Shown: positions 35,164 through 43,656 of the stretch, piece after piece | How the letters are laid out: the number at the start of each line of letters is the position of its first letter | How positions within the stretch are numbered: the first letter of the stretch is position 1 | Assembly: GCA_021324775.1 (NCBI GenBank) | Contig: JAJPIM010000036.1 | Span: 1 to 64,000 of the forward strand | Direction: 5' to 3' | Source of the DNA: Gemmatimonadota bacterium | Lineage (GTDB): Bacteria > Gemmatimonadota > Gemmatimonadetes > Gemmatimonadales > Gemmatimonadaceae | Length of the DNA stretch: 64,000 bases | Position numbers and translations under genes: made by a program | The notes under the pieces: generated by a model | Seen by the model: only the letters and a program-made list of their open reading frames with translations | Databases searched by the model: none | Told to the model about the DNA's origin: nothing

Positions 35164-36558
35164 TCAGACAGTGATGCGCTTCCAGCGTCCGCGGCGAAAA
35201 AGGATCACTGCAGCGACCGCGAGGGTGGAGAACGCGATCGAGACGGCGACGAAAAGGCCTCGTGGTCCGAAGTGCATCGGGATAGCGAGCGCATACGCGA
35301 GAGGAATTTCCCAGATCCAGAAGATCACGAAATTGAGCCACGTGGGAGTCCACGTGTCGCCGGCGCCGTTGAAGGCTTGCGTCACCACCATGCCGTAGGC
35401 ATAAAACGGAAACCCGAGCGCGATCAAGCGGAGACAGTCAGTGCCGGCGCGGAGCACATCGGGCTCCGTCGTGAACAATCCGACGATCGGACGCGCGAAT
35501 GCGACGAACAGCGCCCCGATCACGGTGAGCACGGCGCAGTTGTACAGCGCCGTCAATTGCACGGCGCGTGCGCCGCGTTCCGGGCGGCTGGCGCCGAGGG
35601 CCTGGCCCACCATGGTCGCCGCGGCGTTGCTGAGGCCCCACGATGGGAGCAGCGCGAACACCACGACGCGGATCCCGATCGTATAGCCGGCGAGCACCGA
35701 GCTGCCGAACGTCGCCGCGATGCGCACGAGGCCGATCCAGCTCGCGCTGCCGATGAGCGTCTGGAGCGCTCCCGCCCCCGAGAGGCGGAGCAGCCGGCCC
35801 ATTACTCGCGCATCGATGCCGAGGTCGCGGAGCCGGACCTTGACACGGCTCCCCGGGCGTACGAGACGGCTCAATGCGTAGAGCGCGCCTATGCTGCGGC
35901 CCGTGGTCGTCGCGACGGCGGCGCCGGTTACACCGAGGTGTGGGAACGGGCCGAGTCCGAAGATGAGACAGGGGTCGAGCACGATGTTGATCGCGTTGGC
36001 GAGCCAGAGCACGCGCATCGCGATGGCGGCGTCGCCTGCTCCCCGGAAGATCGCGTTGACGAGGAACAGCATCAGAATCGAGCCGCTGCCACCGAGCATC
36101 ACGCGGGTGTAGCCGGTGCCGGTCGCGATGACGGATGGACCGGCGCCCATGACCGCGAGCAATCGTGGCGCGAGGGCGGCGCCGGTGGCGCCCATCACGA
36201 GTGCGACGAACAGTCCCAGCACGACCGACTGGCCGGCCGCGTGCGATGCCGCGCCGGCATCGTGCTCTCCGATGCGGCGGGCGACCAGGGCGGTCGCGCC
36301 GACGCCGAGTCCGAGCGCGGCAGCGTAGAGGAGCGCCAGCATCGATTCGGTCAGGCCGACCGTCGCGACGGCGTTCGCGCCGAGGCGTCCGACGAAGTAG
36401 ACGTCGACGACCGCGAAAACGCTCTCGAGGGTCATTTCCAGGACCATGGGCACGGCGAGCAGGAGAATGGCTCGCGAGATGGAGCCTTCCGTGTAGTCCT
36501 GTCGGGATCCGTGCAGTGCTTCGCGCACCGCGGCCCAGAATCTCGGGCGTGAGGCCAT
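35164..36558 (-). CDS. MATE family multidrug/Na+ antiporter
   Basis: 464 residues with 12 predicted membrane segments in two MatE halves. RAILLLAVPMVLEMTLESVFAVVDVYFVGRLG at the N-terminus and QAFNGAGDTWTPTWLNFVIFW in the second half are typical of the NorM/DinF-like group. It exports organic cations or drugs by ion exchange. The gene starts 5 nt from a GCCGGCG palindrome that opens repeat block D. It is in line with panE upstream (minus strand), 130 nt apart. Confidence 0.9.
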   Translation of the reverse strand: MASRPRFWAAVREALHGSRQDYTEGSISRAILLLAVPMVLEMTLESVFAVVDVYFVGRLGANAVATVGLTESMLALLYAAALGLGVGATALVARRIGEHDAGAASHAAGQSVVLGLFVALVMGATGAALAPRLLAVMGAGPSVIATGTGYTRVMLGGSGSILMLFLVNAIFRGAGDAAIAMRVLWLANAINIVLDPCLIFGLGPFPHLGVTGAAVATTTGRSIGALYALSRLVRPGSRVKVRLRDLGIDARVMGRLLRLSGAGALQTLIGSASWIGLVRIAATFGSSVLAGYTIGIRVVVFALLPSWGLSNAAATMVGQALGASRPERGARAVQLTALYNCAVLTVIGALFVAFARPIVGLFTTEPDVLRAGTDCLRLIALGFPFYAYGMVVTQAFNGAGDTWTPTWLNFVIFWIWEIPLAYALAIPMHFGPRGLFVAVSIAFSTLAVAAVILFRRGRWKRITV

Positions 36559-36562
36559 GCGT

Positions 36563-36686
36563 GCCGGCGGGCGCCGGCTAGAAAGGAGAAGTACTGAAAG
36601 GAGAAAGGAGACGAGCCGGCGCTTCGCGCCGGCTAGAAAGTAGAGGTGCTGAAAGTAGAAAGTAGAGCCCCGGCGGCTGCGCCGGC
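36563..36686. repeat. Composite palindrome plus GAAAGTA/GAAAGGA heptads (block D)
   Basis: Two clear GC palindromes (36563-36578 with arms GCCGGCG and CGCCGGC; 36615-36633 with arms GCCGGCGC and GCGCCGGC) are each followed by TAGAAAG and tracts of GAAAGGA or GAAAGTA. A third, imperfect palindrome lies at about 36666-36688. The block fills the whole space between the MATE start and the panE stop. The same palindrome-TAGAAAG join is found at 63402-63440. Confidence 0.85.
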
Positions 36687-36688
36687 TC

Positions 36689-37681
36689 TCAAATTCCGCT
36701 GAGGGCGACGACCGCAGTGTCGTGGACGGGAGTGTCGACGCCGAACTTGCGTCCGAGCCGGGCCACCGAGCCGCTCAGTGTATCCAATTCGGTTGGACCG
36801 CCGCGCTCGACATCCAGCAGCAAGCTGGGTTTCGCGTCCGGGCGCAGCGCATCGAAGCGCTGCATCGCGTCGTCGATGATCGCCTCGGCGCCGGCGTCGC
36901 CGAGGGCGACGCCCGATGCGCGGCCGACGGCGACGACCTCGCGCACGGCGCGCTCGAAAACCTCGCGGCCGAAGGGGGCGGCGCGGACGGGACCGGCCGG
37001 ACGCCGGGCGAGCCCGCAGATCGCGGCGAGCGGTGCGATGAACGCGAGCTTGCGCCACAACTCGGCCTCGATGTCGCGGGTGACCGTCACTTCGACCCCG
37101 GCATTGCGGAGGGCGGCCGCGAGGGGATCGAGACGATCGGACGCCTGGCCGCGAAACTCGCCGACGATAATGCGCGCGAAAGGGCTGAACCGCTCGACCA
37201 CACCGGGCGCGGTGCGGGCGGCGACGATGTACGTGAGGCCACCGGCGATCGACGTGCGGTTGACGCCAAGCGTCGCGAGCCGGTCATCGATGCCGACGCC
37301 ATTGAGGAGGGGAACGATGACCGACCCGTGTGCGGCGAGCTCGCGGAGGACCGGTGCGACCTCGTCCAGCGAGTAGCTCTTGACCGCGACGATGACGAAC
37401 GCCGATCCCGCGAGCGCCGCCGGGTCGCCGGTGGCGCCGACGTTGGCCGTGTGGCGAGCGCCGCCGGGCTGCACGATCTCGAGACCGCCATTGGCCAGGA
37501 TCGCGTCGAGGTGCTTGCCGCGGGCCAGGAGGTGGACCTGCTGTCCCGCGAGGGCGAGTGCGCCGGCAAAATACCCGCCGACGCCTCCGGCGCCGACGAC
37601 CGCGATGCGCGCCGGCGCGATACGGCCCCGCGCGATGGGCGCGCCTGCGATGCGTTCGGCTGGCGAACCGGGGCCGATCAT
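36689..37681 (-). CDS. Ketopantoate reductase family protein (PanE/ApbA)
   Basis: 330 residues. NADPH-binding VVGAGGVGGYFAGALALAG (about residues 28-46), the catalytic Lys in KLAFIAPLAAICGL and the C-terminal helical domain with PSLLLDVERGGPTELDTLSG match ketopantoate reductase, which makes pantoate for coenzyme A. Homologues also reduce other 2-oxo acids, so a pantothenate role is likely but not certain. The first 20 residues before the Rossmann fold are extra and the start may be further in. Its stop lies in the last palindrome of block D. Confidence 0.87.
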   Translation of the reverse strand: MIGPGSPAERIAGAPIARGRIAPARIAVVGAGGVGGYFAGALALAGQQVHLLARGKHLDAILANGGLEIVQPGGARHTANVGATGDPAALAGSAFVIVAVKSYSLDEVAPVLRELAAHGSVIVPLLNGVGIDDRLATLGVNRTSIAGGLTYIVAARTAPGVVERFSPFARIIVGEFRGQASDRLDPLAAALRNAGVEVTVTRDIEAELWRKLAFIAPLAAICGLARRPAGPVRAAPFGREVFERAVREVVAVGRASGVALGDAGAEAIIDDAMQRFDALRPDAKPSLLLDVERGGPTELDTLSGSVARLGRKFGVDTPVHDTAVVALSGI

Positions 37682-37759
37682 GGCGCGGGCGAATGCCGCC
37701 GGAACATGAGCGGCAGCAGCGCGGCCGGCGGTCGTGCGGCGGATCTACGTGCGGCGAGT

Positions 37760-38137
37760 CTAGCTGTTGGCACTCCGGCGGCGCCGGGGGAGGACGGCGT
37801 GCGTGCCTGCGGCATCGTACGCGGCGAGGGCCCACGCGGCGACGTCACCTGGGGCGTAGGCGGCGCCGACGGCACCGGGCAGGCGAGTGCTCGCGCGGCG
37901 CATGACCGCGGTGATACCACCGAAAAGCTGCTGGCGCCGGATGCCGGTGGCGCGCAGCACGCGCCCATACGCGGCGACTGCCGCACGCAGCCGCGCGCGA
38001 ACCGCGCGCCATTCACGGCGCTGTCCGCGCTCCGGCATGGGGCGTGTCAGCACGGCCAACACGCGTGCGCAGACCGCATCGACCGTGGGAGTCGGCTGGA
38101 CCCCGCGAACGACAGCCGGGTCGGATCGGACGGACAT
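37760..38137 (-). CDS. Small hypothetical protein
   Basis: 125 residues, taken from the ATG at 38137 with GGAGG 8 nt upstream. It is Arg/Ala-rich and helical (VCARVLAVLTRPMP, RLRAAVAAYGRVLRATGIRRQQL), without membrane segments. I do not recognise it. The strong ribosome binding site and its position at the head of a minus-strand run (panE, MATE) support it as a gene. Confidence 0.6.
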   Translation of the reverse strand: MSVRSDPAVVRGVQPTPTVDAVCARVLAVLTRPMPERGQRREWRAVRARLRAAVAAYGRVLRATGIRRQQLFGGITAVMRRASTRLPGAVGAAYAPGDVAAWALAAYDAAGTHAVLPRRRRSANS

Positions 38138-38753
38138 CGGGGACTCCTCCAAAAACGGGACCTGCCCATCGTGAGCGCATCAAAGGTACGTCAAAGCGAC
38201 GCGCGATTACCTCATTGAGTAATACACGATTGTACGGCGTCGTGCACGTCCCCTTGCGGGTTGGGGGTGCCAGCCGCCGGTCTACCGCCCGCGGCGCCCG
38301 GATTTGGCGGACGTACTCCAGGGCTTGCCGGACGCCTTTTGGCGGCCGCCGGGGACAGGTTGACCGGGCCGCCGGTGCGGTGGAGGGTGGGCAGAGCCTG
38401 CTGGCCGATTTGATACCGTGCGTGACGGAGGCGTTACGTGCGGCGGTATGCCCGAAGGCGATGGGCCCAAAGCGGGCCGAGGTTTGCGCGGGGCCATGGT
38501 TTTTCCACTCAATCTGCGGTCCGGTGCGGGCTGAAACCTTTTTTCCCGCTTCCCGTACGGTTAACCGAGAGACGCGACGGCACGATGCGGCGAAAAAAAG
38601 AAGAGCGGACGGCGTAACCTTTGTCGCTTTTCTGGTGTCCAAGCTTGCAACAGCGAGACCCTCAACTGCACCACCACGAATTGCAGGAATCCGACGCGAA
38701 GCAGCAGAGACAGTACCACCAAAGTACCACAGAAAGTGTCACTCGGAGGAGTC
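38138..38753. other. Gene-free stretch with candidate control sites
   Basis: No convincing gene in 616 nt; the open frames here are shadow frames of low meaning. Sites: a dyad ATTACcTCATTGAGTAAT (38206-38223); on the minus strand a TACAAT -10-like box (38234-38229) that would serve the 37760 gene; and a pair of AGTACCAC direct repeats 11 nt apart (38712-38719 and 38723-38730) just before the zinc-ribbon gene. AT content rises near 38530-38610. I see nothing more. Confidence 0.5.
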
Positions 38754-38972
38754 ATGGAAGCACCGTGGAAAGCTGGAGATACCGTGTCCGCGATCTGCCC
38801 GCACTGCAGCGATCTGGTCACTGCCCAATATGCCCATCGGTCGGTGCGGATCCCGCGCACCCGGCTGAGCGTGCGGCACGTGCTCGTCAGCGTGTGCCCG
38901 ACCTGCGACGCCATGCTTGCGCTTCCGCGGCAGTCCATGGCGCAGCTTCGCGAGGTCAGTGTCGGTAAGTGA
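38754..38972 (+). CDS. Small zinc-ribbon protein
   Basis: 72 residues from the ATG at 38754, which follows GGAGG; an upstream ATG at 38736 lacks this site. Two CxxC pairs (CPHC and CPTC) lie 30 residues apart, so one zinc is likely held between two short strands. It has no other motif I know. Two AGTACCAC repeats upstream look like an operator. Block E of GAAAGTA-type repeat follows directly. Confidence 0.75.
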   Translation: MEAPWKAGDTVSAICPHCSDLVTAQYAHRSVRIPRTRLSVRHVLVSVCPTCDAMLALPRQSMAQLREVSVGK

Positions 38973-38973
38973 G

Positions 38974-39048
38974 CGAGGAGACGGTAGCGAGGAGAAAGGG
39001 GAATAAGAACAGAAAGTAGCAAGGCGGAAAGTAGAGAGTAGAAGATTC
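38974..39048. repeat. Degenerate GAAAGTA-type purine tract (block E)
   Basis: Purine-rich sequence with variants of GAGCGAGGA, GAGAAAG, GAAAGTA and GTAGAGA, a looser form of the heptads at 36563, 40990 and 63421. The rest of the gap up to 39224 holds nothing I can assign. Confidence 0.6.
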
Positions 39049-39224
39049 AGAGCGAGGCCGGGTGCTCATTGCATCCGGTCTTTTCGTTTCTGGTGCCCAG
39101 GAGACTGGGGGGTTGCGGCGGATCGGGATGCCGAGGCATTCATCTGCGGGCATTGTGGTGCGGGCGTTGTGGTGCGGGCGATGTGGCGATGGCGCATTCC
39201 AACCTGGCATGGGTGGTGTAGCGA

Positions 39225-40484
39225 GTGTCACTGCGACCTGGTGTGAGACGGCGTCTGGTGCGGGCGAGTGCGGCCGGGCTGGCAGTCGCCGGGGCGGCCG
39301 GGGCTCGGGGCGCTTGGGCGCAGGCCGTGCACGGGCCCGTGGTGCTCAAGGCGGGTCCGCCGCTCGGGTGGGTGTCTTTCACCAAGGGCGTGGACGCGTT
39401 CGCGGGGCGGGACAGCGTCGTCGGTGCGGCAGTGCTGCTGTTGCGGAGCGGGCAGGTCGTCGCGCATCACGAGTACGGTGACGCGGACCGGGCGGCGCAC
39501 CAGGCCGTCACGACGCGTACCCTTTTTCACTACGGGTCGATCACCAAGACCTTGACCGCGATCGCGATCATGCAACTCCGCGACCGCGGGCGGCTGCGGC
39601 TCGACGACCGCGTCGTGACCTACGTGCCCGAGCTCCGGCTGGTGCACGACCCGTTCGGCTCGATCGACAGTCTCACCATCGCGATGCTGCTCTCGCACGC
39701 GGGCGGTTTCCAGAATCCGACGTGGCCGTACACCGAGGGCAAGCCGTGGGAGCCGTTCGAGCCGACGACGTGGGCTCAACTGGTGGCGATGATGCCATAT
39801 CAGGAGCTGCGCTTCGCGCCCGGCTCGCGATACGGGTACAGCAATCCAGGATTCCTCTACCTGGCGCGCATCATCGAGTCCATCACGGGTGATCCTTGGG
39901 AGGTGTACGTCGACAAGAACATCCTCAAGCCGCTCGGACTCGAGCACAGCTATTTCGGTGTGACGCCGTACTTCATGGCCGCGGACCGCGCCAACAGCTA
40001 CGCCGTGGAGCGCGACTCGGGAGGACGCATCTCGGTGCGGGCGTTGGGCCGGGAGTTCGATCCGGGCATCACGATCCCCAACGGCGGGTGGAACGCACCG
40101 CTGACCGATCTCGGCCGGTACAGCGCATTTCTCACCGGCGCACCGGCGAGTGACACCGCGCTCCGCCGGCTCTACGACACCGTGCTCTCCCGGGCGTCGC
40201 TGGCCGAGATGTGGCGGCCGCGGTATCCGACGGCGGCCGACCCGGAGACCGCATCGGCGCCCGGCGAGACCGTGGGATTGTCGTTTTTCGAGGTGCCGCA
40301 CGGGGGGACGACGTTCGTCGGCCACATGGGCTTTCAGGCTGGGTTTCGCGCGTTCCTCTACATCAACCCCGAGAGTGGCGCTGCGGTGATCGCGGCGCTC
40401 AACACCCGGAACGACGCCGACCCGGCGGGGTCGCAGGCCGCGTGGCTCGCCGTGCGTGACGCCGCGCTCGATCTGATCAAGTGA
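39225..40484 (+). CDS. Secreted serine hydrolase, beta-lactamase/DD-peptidase family (class C fold)
   Basis: 419 residues from GTG at 39225, with a signal peptide (about 1-33). The catalytic SxxK is S105-K108 (GSITKTLTA) and the YxN motif is Y205-S206-N207. The third box reads HMGFQAG near residue 365 (HxG-type, instead of KTG). This set is that of the penicillin-binding-protein-like or esterase members of the family, not of drug-hydrolysing AmpC in particular. Substrate unknown; beta-lactam resistance should not be assumed. Confidence 0.88.
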   Translation: MSLRPGVRRRLVRASAAGLAVAGAAGARGAWAQAVHGPVVLKAGPPLGWVSFTKGVDAFAGRDSVVGAAVLLLRSGQVVAHHEYGDADRAAHQAVTTRTLFHYGSITKTLTAIAIMQLRDRGRLRLDDRVVTYVPELRLVHDPFGSIDSLTIAMLLSHAGGFQNPTWPYTEGKPWEPFEPTTWAQLVAMMPYQELRFAPGSRYGYSNPGFLYLARIIESITGDPWEVYVDKNILKPLGLEHSYFGVTPYFMAADRANSYAVERDSGGRISVRALGREFDPGITIPNGGWNAPLTDLGRYSAFLTGAPASDTALRRLYDTVLSRASLAEMWRPRYPTAADPETASAPGETVGLSFFEVPHGGTTFVGHMGFQAGFRAFLYINPESGAAVIAALNTRNDADPAGSQAAWLAVRDAALDLIK

Positions 40485-40535
40485 TCTGGTTAGGTTCTCC
40501 GTTCCGGCACTCCGTTCCTTCTCGCGAGGACCGAT

Positions 40536-40991
40536 ATGCTCAAAGACTTCAAAGCGTTCATCATGCGGGGCAACGTCGTCGACCTGGCGGTGGGTGTGAT
40601 CATCGGCGCGGCGTTCGGAACGATCGTGAAGTCGCTGGTGGACGACATGCTGATGCCGGTGCTCGGGTTGCTCACGGGCGGCATCGATTTCTCGAACATG
40701 TTCGTGCTGCTCAAAGCGGGCGCCAAGGCTCCTGCGCCCTACGCGTCGCTCGCGGATGCGAAGGCGGCGGGCGCGGTCACCGTGAACTACGGCGTATTCA
40801 TCAACGCGGTGATTGCGTTTCTGATCGTGGCCTTCTGCGTGTTCCTGCTCGTCCAGGCCGTGGCGAAGCTCCACAAGGCGCCGCCTCCTGCGCCGCCGAA
40901 CACCAAGGATTGCCCGTATTGCAAGCGCGCCATTCCGAAAGACGCGACGCGGTGTCCCGAATGCACGTCGCAACTCTCGGAAGCCGCGTAG
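40536..40991 (+). CDS. mscL: Large-conductance mechanosensitive channel, with C-terminal zinc ribbon
   Basis: MscL, 151 residues, an inner-membrane pressure valve. [37 protein letters not shown] (TM1) and [20 protein letters not shown] (TM2) are clear. After TM2 there is an added zinc ribbon with C126, C129, C140 and C143, found in a subset of MscL proteins. A GAGGA site stands before the ATG. TAGGTT at 40492 is a possible -10 box. It ends in repeat block F. Confidence 0.95.
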   Translation: MLKDFKAFIMRGNVVDLAVGVIIGAAFGTIVKSLVDDMLMPVLGLLTGGIDFSNMFVLLKAGAKAPAPYASLADAKAAGAVTVNYGVFINAVIAFLIVAFCVFLLVQAVAKLHKAPPPAPPNTKDCPYCKRAIPKDATRCPECTSQLSEAA

Positions 40992-41043
40992 AGCGAGAAA
41001 GTAGAGAGTACAAAGTAGAGAGTAGAAAGTAGATAGAAAAAGT
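40990..41043. repeat. GAAAGTA heptad tract (block F)
   Basis: Degenerate heptads (GAAAGTA, GAGAGTA, CAAAGTA, GAAAGTA) directly after the mscL stop. On the minus strand the end of the tract gives CTTTTT and acts as the T-run of the terminator next to it. Confidence 0.8.
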
Positions 41044-41077
41044 GAGAGGGCCGGCTGGGGTTACAGCCGGCCCTCTC
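41044..41077 (-). terminator. Strong terminator between mscL and moxR
   Basis: A perfect 14-bp stem (GAGAGGGCCGGCTG and CAGCCGGCCCTCTC) with a 6-nt loop. On the minus strand it is followed by ACTTTTTC, a good rho-independent signal for the moxR transcript. On the plus strand GTCTTCCTCT follows, so it may serve mscL too. Confidence 0.8.
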
Positions 41078-41097
41078 GTCTTCCTCTCTGCGGGGCG

Positions 41098-42117
41098 CTA
41101 CGTCCCGCTCTTCAACTGGATCAACTGGTCAACCGTGATACCCTCGGCCTCGGCCTGGAAGTTCATCACCACGCGGTGGCGGAGGACCGACAGCGCGACG
41201 CTCTGCACGTCTTCGAGATCCGGGATCGCGCGGCCTTCCATCGCCGCGCGCGCCTTGGCGCCTAATACCAGGTATTGCGACGCGCGGGGGCCTGCGCCGT
41301 AGCTCACATACCGTTTGACATCGGGCGTCGCCTCGGCGGCCACGGGACGTGTGGAGCGGGCCAGGCGGACCGCGTACGCGACGATGCTCGGAGGCGCGGG
41401 AAGGCGGCGGACGAGGTGTTGCAGGGCGAGCAGCCGGTCCGCGCGGAGGACGGGCGCGACACTGCCGCGCGAGTCGCCCGTCGTGGCCGTGACGATCGCC
41501 TCCTCTTCGGTCCGTGAGGGGTAATCGACGCGAAGCTCGAACATGAAACGGTCCAACTGTGCTTCCGGCAGGGGGTACGTGCCTTCCTGCTCGATCGGGT
41601 TCTGAGTCGCGAGGACGAAGAACGGCTCGGGCAGCGCGTGGGTCTGGCCCGCGGTCGTGACCGCGTGTTCCTGCATCGCCTGGAGGAGGGCGGCCTGCGT
41701 CTTGGGCGGCGCGCGGTTGATCTCGTCGGCCAGGACGACATTGGCGAAGACCGGACCGTGCACGAAGCGGAACGCGCGGTGCCCGGTGGCGTGGTCTTCC
41801 TCGAGCAGCTCCGTGCCCGTGATGTCGCTGGGCATGAGGTCGGGAGTGAACTGGATGCGCGAGAACGTCAGCTCCAGGGCTTGGGCGACCGTCTGCACCA
41901 GCAACGTCTTTGCGAGGCCCGGGACCCCGACGAGGAGCGCGTGGCCACCCGCGAGCAGCGCAGCGACGAGGTTGTCGACAACCGTCTGCTGGCCGACGAT
42001 ACGTTGCGCGATCTGCGCCATGAGCGCAGTTCGGGCGCGTGCGAGCTCGTCGAGCAACTCAATGTCGCGTTCGTCGCCGGCGGACGCGGCGGGGCCCCGG
42101 GAAGTCGTCGCAGTCAC
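41098..42117 (-). CDS. MoxR family AAA+ ATPase
   Basis: 339 residues from GTG at 42117. Walker A is GVPGLAKT (residues 64-71), the form usual in MoxR; Walker B is [19 protein letters not shown] and sensor 1 is [26 protein letters not shown]. MoxR proteins act as chaperones that insert cofactors or assemble complexes, commonly with VWA-domain proteins, none of which is adjacent. TAGATT stands 7 nt before the GTG. A longer frame starting at 42168 is less likely. Confidence 0.93.
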   Translation of the reverse strand: MTATTSRGPAASAGDERDIELLDELARARTALMAQIAQRIVGQQTVVDNLVAALLAGGHALLVGVPGLAKTLLVQTVAQALELTFSRIQFTPDLMPSDITGTELLEEDHATGHRAFRFVHGPVFANVVLADEINRAPPKTQAALLQAMQEHAVTTAGQTHALPEPFFVLATQNPIEQEGTYPLPEAQLDRFMFELRVDYPSRTEEEAIVTATTGDSRGSVAPVLRADRLLALQHLVRRLPAPPSIVAYAVRLARSTRPVAAEATPDVKRYVSYGAGPRASQYLVLGAKARAAMEGRAIPDLEDVQSVALSVLRHRVVMNFQAEAEGITVDQLIQLKSGT

Positions 42118-42124
42118 GCACAGG

Positions 42125-42130
42125 AATCTA
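42125..42130 (-). promoter_or_regulatory. Candidate -10 box (TAGATT) for moxR
   Basis: On the minus strand TAGATT ends 7 nt before the GTG at 42117, the same box and distance as at purA. It favours this start over 42168. Confidence 0.5.
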
Positions 42131-42172
42131 GCAGGTGACGACCGAGAGCCAGTGGCTGGTGCCGGCACCAGC

Positions 42173-42778
42173 CTACGGAAGCGCGAAGACCGCCCTGGAT
42201 TCGAGAGGGTAGTTGGTGCTCGTGAGCGTGGCGATTGCGATGAGCGGTCCGTGGGCGCGTGGGCGGTGCCAGTGCATCGAGTAACTCAGGGACGCCTGCG
42301 GAGCGAGCGGCTGGTTGCGAAGCGCCTGCGTGAACATCTGCCCGCTGCTCCAGCGCCATACCTCGCTGCCGGCGGCGTCCATCACCGCGATGTCGTGCGT
42401 CTGCCCGCTGGGGAACGTGACCTCGAGTTTCCTGGCGGTGTGATTCATCACGTGCATGACGAAGTGCACATCCTCGCCGTTCACCGACACGTCCATCGAT
42501 GATTCGAGCGTCGTGGCGACCGGTCGCGGGTGCGACGCGGCGAAGGCGGCGACCATACGGTTGTTGGTGGCGGCTGCCGCGGTCGCGAGGGAGAACGGGT
42601 GCTCCTGAGACCCACATGCCGTAGCGAGGGTGACGGCAGCGGCCAGTCCCGCGACCTGTCTGGCGAGGTGCGAGGCGGTTCGCGGAGCGCGTACCGACGG
42701 CTGCGCTGGCGGCGGAACCAGCGGACAAAATGTCTCAAGCCCGCTCTCTGGCGACCGCGCGCGCCCATCGGAGAACAT
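42173..42778 (-). CDS. Lipoprotein with BsuPI-like domain
   Basis: 201 residues from the ATG at 42778. After a long n-region comes a lipobox ([10 protein letters not shown]). The C-terminal 110 residues form an Ig-like beta sandwich that matches the intracellular-proteinase-inhibitor BsuPI family: [32 protein letters not shown], then [17 protein letters not shown]. Such domains also occur in many uncharacterised secreted proteins, so inhibition of proteases is not implied. The unusually long stretch before the lipobox makes the start uncertain. Confidence 0.78.
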   Translation of the reverse strand: MFSDGRARSPESGLETFCPLVPPPAQPSVRAPRTASHLARQVAGLAAAVTLATACGSQEHPFSLATAAAATNNRMVAAFAASHPRPVATTLESSMDVSVNGEDVHFVMHVMNHTARKLEVTFPSGQTHDIAVMDAAGSEVWRWSSGQMFTQALRNQPLAPQASLSYSMHWHRPRAHGPLIAIATLTSTNYPLESRAVFALP

Positions 42779-42950
42779 CACAAATCTTTTACCACAGAGT
42801 TATCAACACGGGTTCACTTCATCATCGAGACGCCGCGTGTAAGTGATATATAGGCTACCACTTGCCATTCGTCCACCCTCAATCGCGAATCCACATTTTT
42901 GCGAACTGGGCAGACGCGGCTTCAAGGTTGCAAAAGACCTCCGGCGCCGG

Positions 42951-42956
42951 TACATT
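42951..42956 (+). promoter_or_regulatory. Candidate -10 box (TACATT) for the atp operon
   Basis: TACATT stands 9 nt before the ATG at 42966, slightly further than in the other cases. The 180 nt between the BsuPI gene and the atp operon also hold TATATAGGCT near 42850, another possible promoter. Confidence 0.4.
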
Positions 42957-42965
42957 CCGCGCGCG

Positions 42966-43256
42966 ATGGCCGAGGGGAGTGGACGGCCCGGCCCGGCGGC
43001 CGGCCAGCGAGGGCGGGATTCCCGCTCGCCGCGCCTTTCGACCGTGGCGGGGGGAGGGCTGGAGTTCGCGGTGGCCATTCTGCTCGGCGTCTTCGGCGGG
43101 CAGTGGCTGGACCGGCGGTGGGGTACGAGCCCGTGGCTGGTGGTGATCGGAGCGATGCTCGGTGCGGGAGCGGGCTTTTACAAGCTGTACCGCGACCTCA
43201 CGGCCAGCCAGCGACGTCCGCCCGCGAATGGCGCAAGCGACGACACGCACGGGTAG
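42966..43256 (+). CDS. AtpZ/AtpI-family ATP synthase accessory membrane protein
   Basis: 96 residues from the ATG at 42966. Two membrane segments (LEFAVAILLGVFGGQWLDRRWG and WLVVIGAMLGAGAGFYKLYRDL) match the AtpZ/F0F1-ATPase subunit pattern 'G..lG..lD...gt.P...l.g...G..ag'. AtpI/AtpZ proteins assist c-ring assembly or ion supply. It heads the F0 genes, as in many operons. Confidence 0.82.
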   Translation: MAEGSGRPGPAAGQRGRDSRSPRLSTVAGGGLEFAVAILLGVFGGQWLDRRWGTSPWLVVIGAMLGAGAGFYKLYRDLTASQRRPPANGASDDTHG

Positions 43257-43263
43257 TGGTGCG

Positions 43264-43656
43264 GTGACGCCGCCCAGCGCGATTCAGCGGCCGGCGGCGG
43301 CGCCCCGTCCCGTGATCGTGCTCCTGTTCGCAGTGGTGTCGGGCGTCGTGATCGGTCTCGCCGGCATGTTGTTCGGGCTGGCGTACGGCGGTGACGCCGC
43401 GCGGCGGGCGATCGTGGCGAGCGCAGTGCTCGCGTGGTTGGCGCAGGTGTTGGCATTCACGATCGTGTGGCGGCTGCGCACGTGGAACGTGATGGCTGCT
43501 TGGACATTGGGGATGGTGCTCCGGCTCGTGGTGCTGCTGCTCTACGGGTTGGCGGGGGTGCGCGCGTTATCGCTCCATCCCGAGGCGGCACTGGTGAGCA
43601 TGGCGGTGTTCTTTTTTCTTTCGACGTTGATCGAACCATGGTTTCTGCGATCGTGA
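43264..43656 (+). CDS. AtpI-like membrane protein
   Basis: 130 residues from GTG at 43264, just after the stop of the previous gene; an in-frame ATG at 43228 would overlap it by 29 nt. Four membrane segments (VIVLLFAVVSGVVIGLAGMLFG; RAIVASAVLAWLAQVLAFTIVW; NVMAAWTLGMVLRLVVLLLYG; AALVSMAVFFFLSTLIEPWFL). Size and position fit the 'ATP synthase I' family. Its last 19 nt overlap the proposed atpB start. Confidence 0.72.
   Translation: MTPPSAIQRPAAAPRPVIVLLFAVVSGVVIGLAGMLFGLAYGGDAARRAIVASAVLAWLAQVLAFTIVWRLRTWNVMAAWTLGMVLRLVVLLLYGLAGVRALSLHPEAALVSMAVFFFLSTLIEPWFLRS

Noticed and set aside
38044-38868. Long plus-strand frame over the gene-free stretch
   Set aside because: Crosses the 37760 gene antisense and the small zinc-ribbon gene out of frame; no start signal, and composition is Arg/Pro-rich noise.
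39225-40484. Antibiotic-resistance beta-lactamase
   Set aside because: The class C-like fold is shared with peptidases and esterases, and the third box is HMG, not KTG; resistance is not supported.
39228-40973. A 581-residue frame on the minus strand
   Set aside because: Antisense to the serine hydrolase and mscL; no motif.
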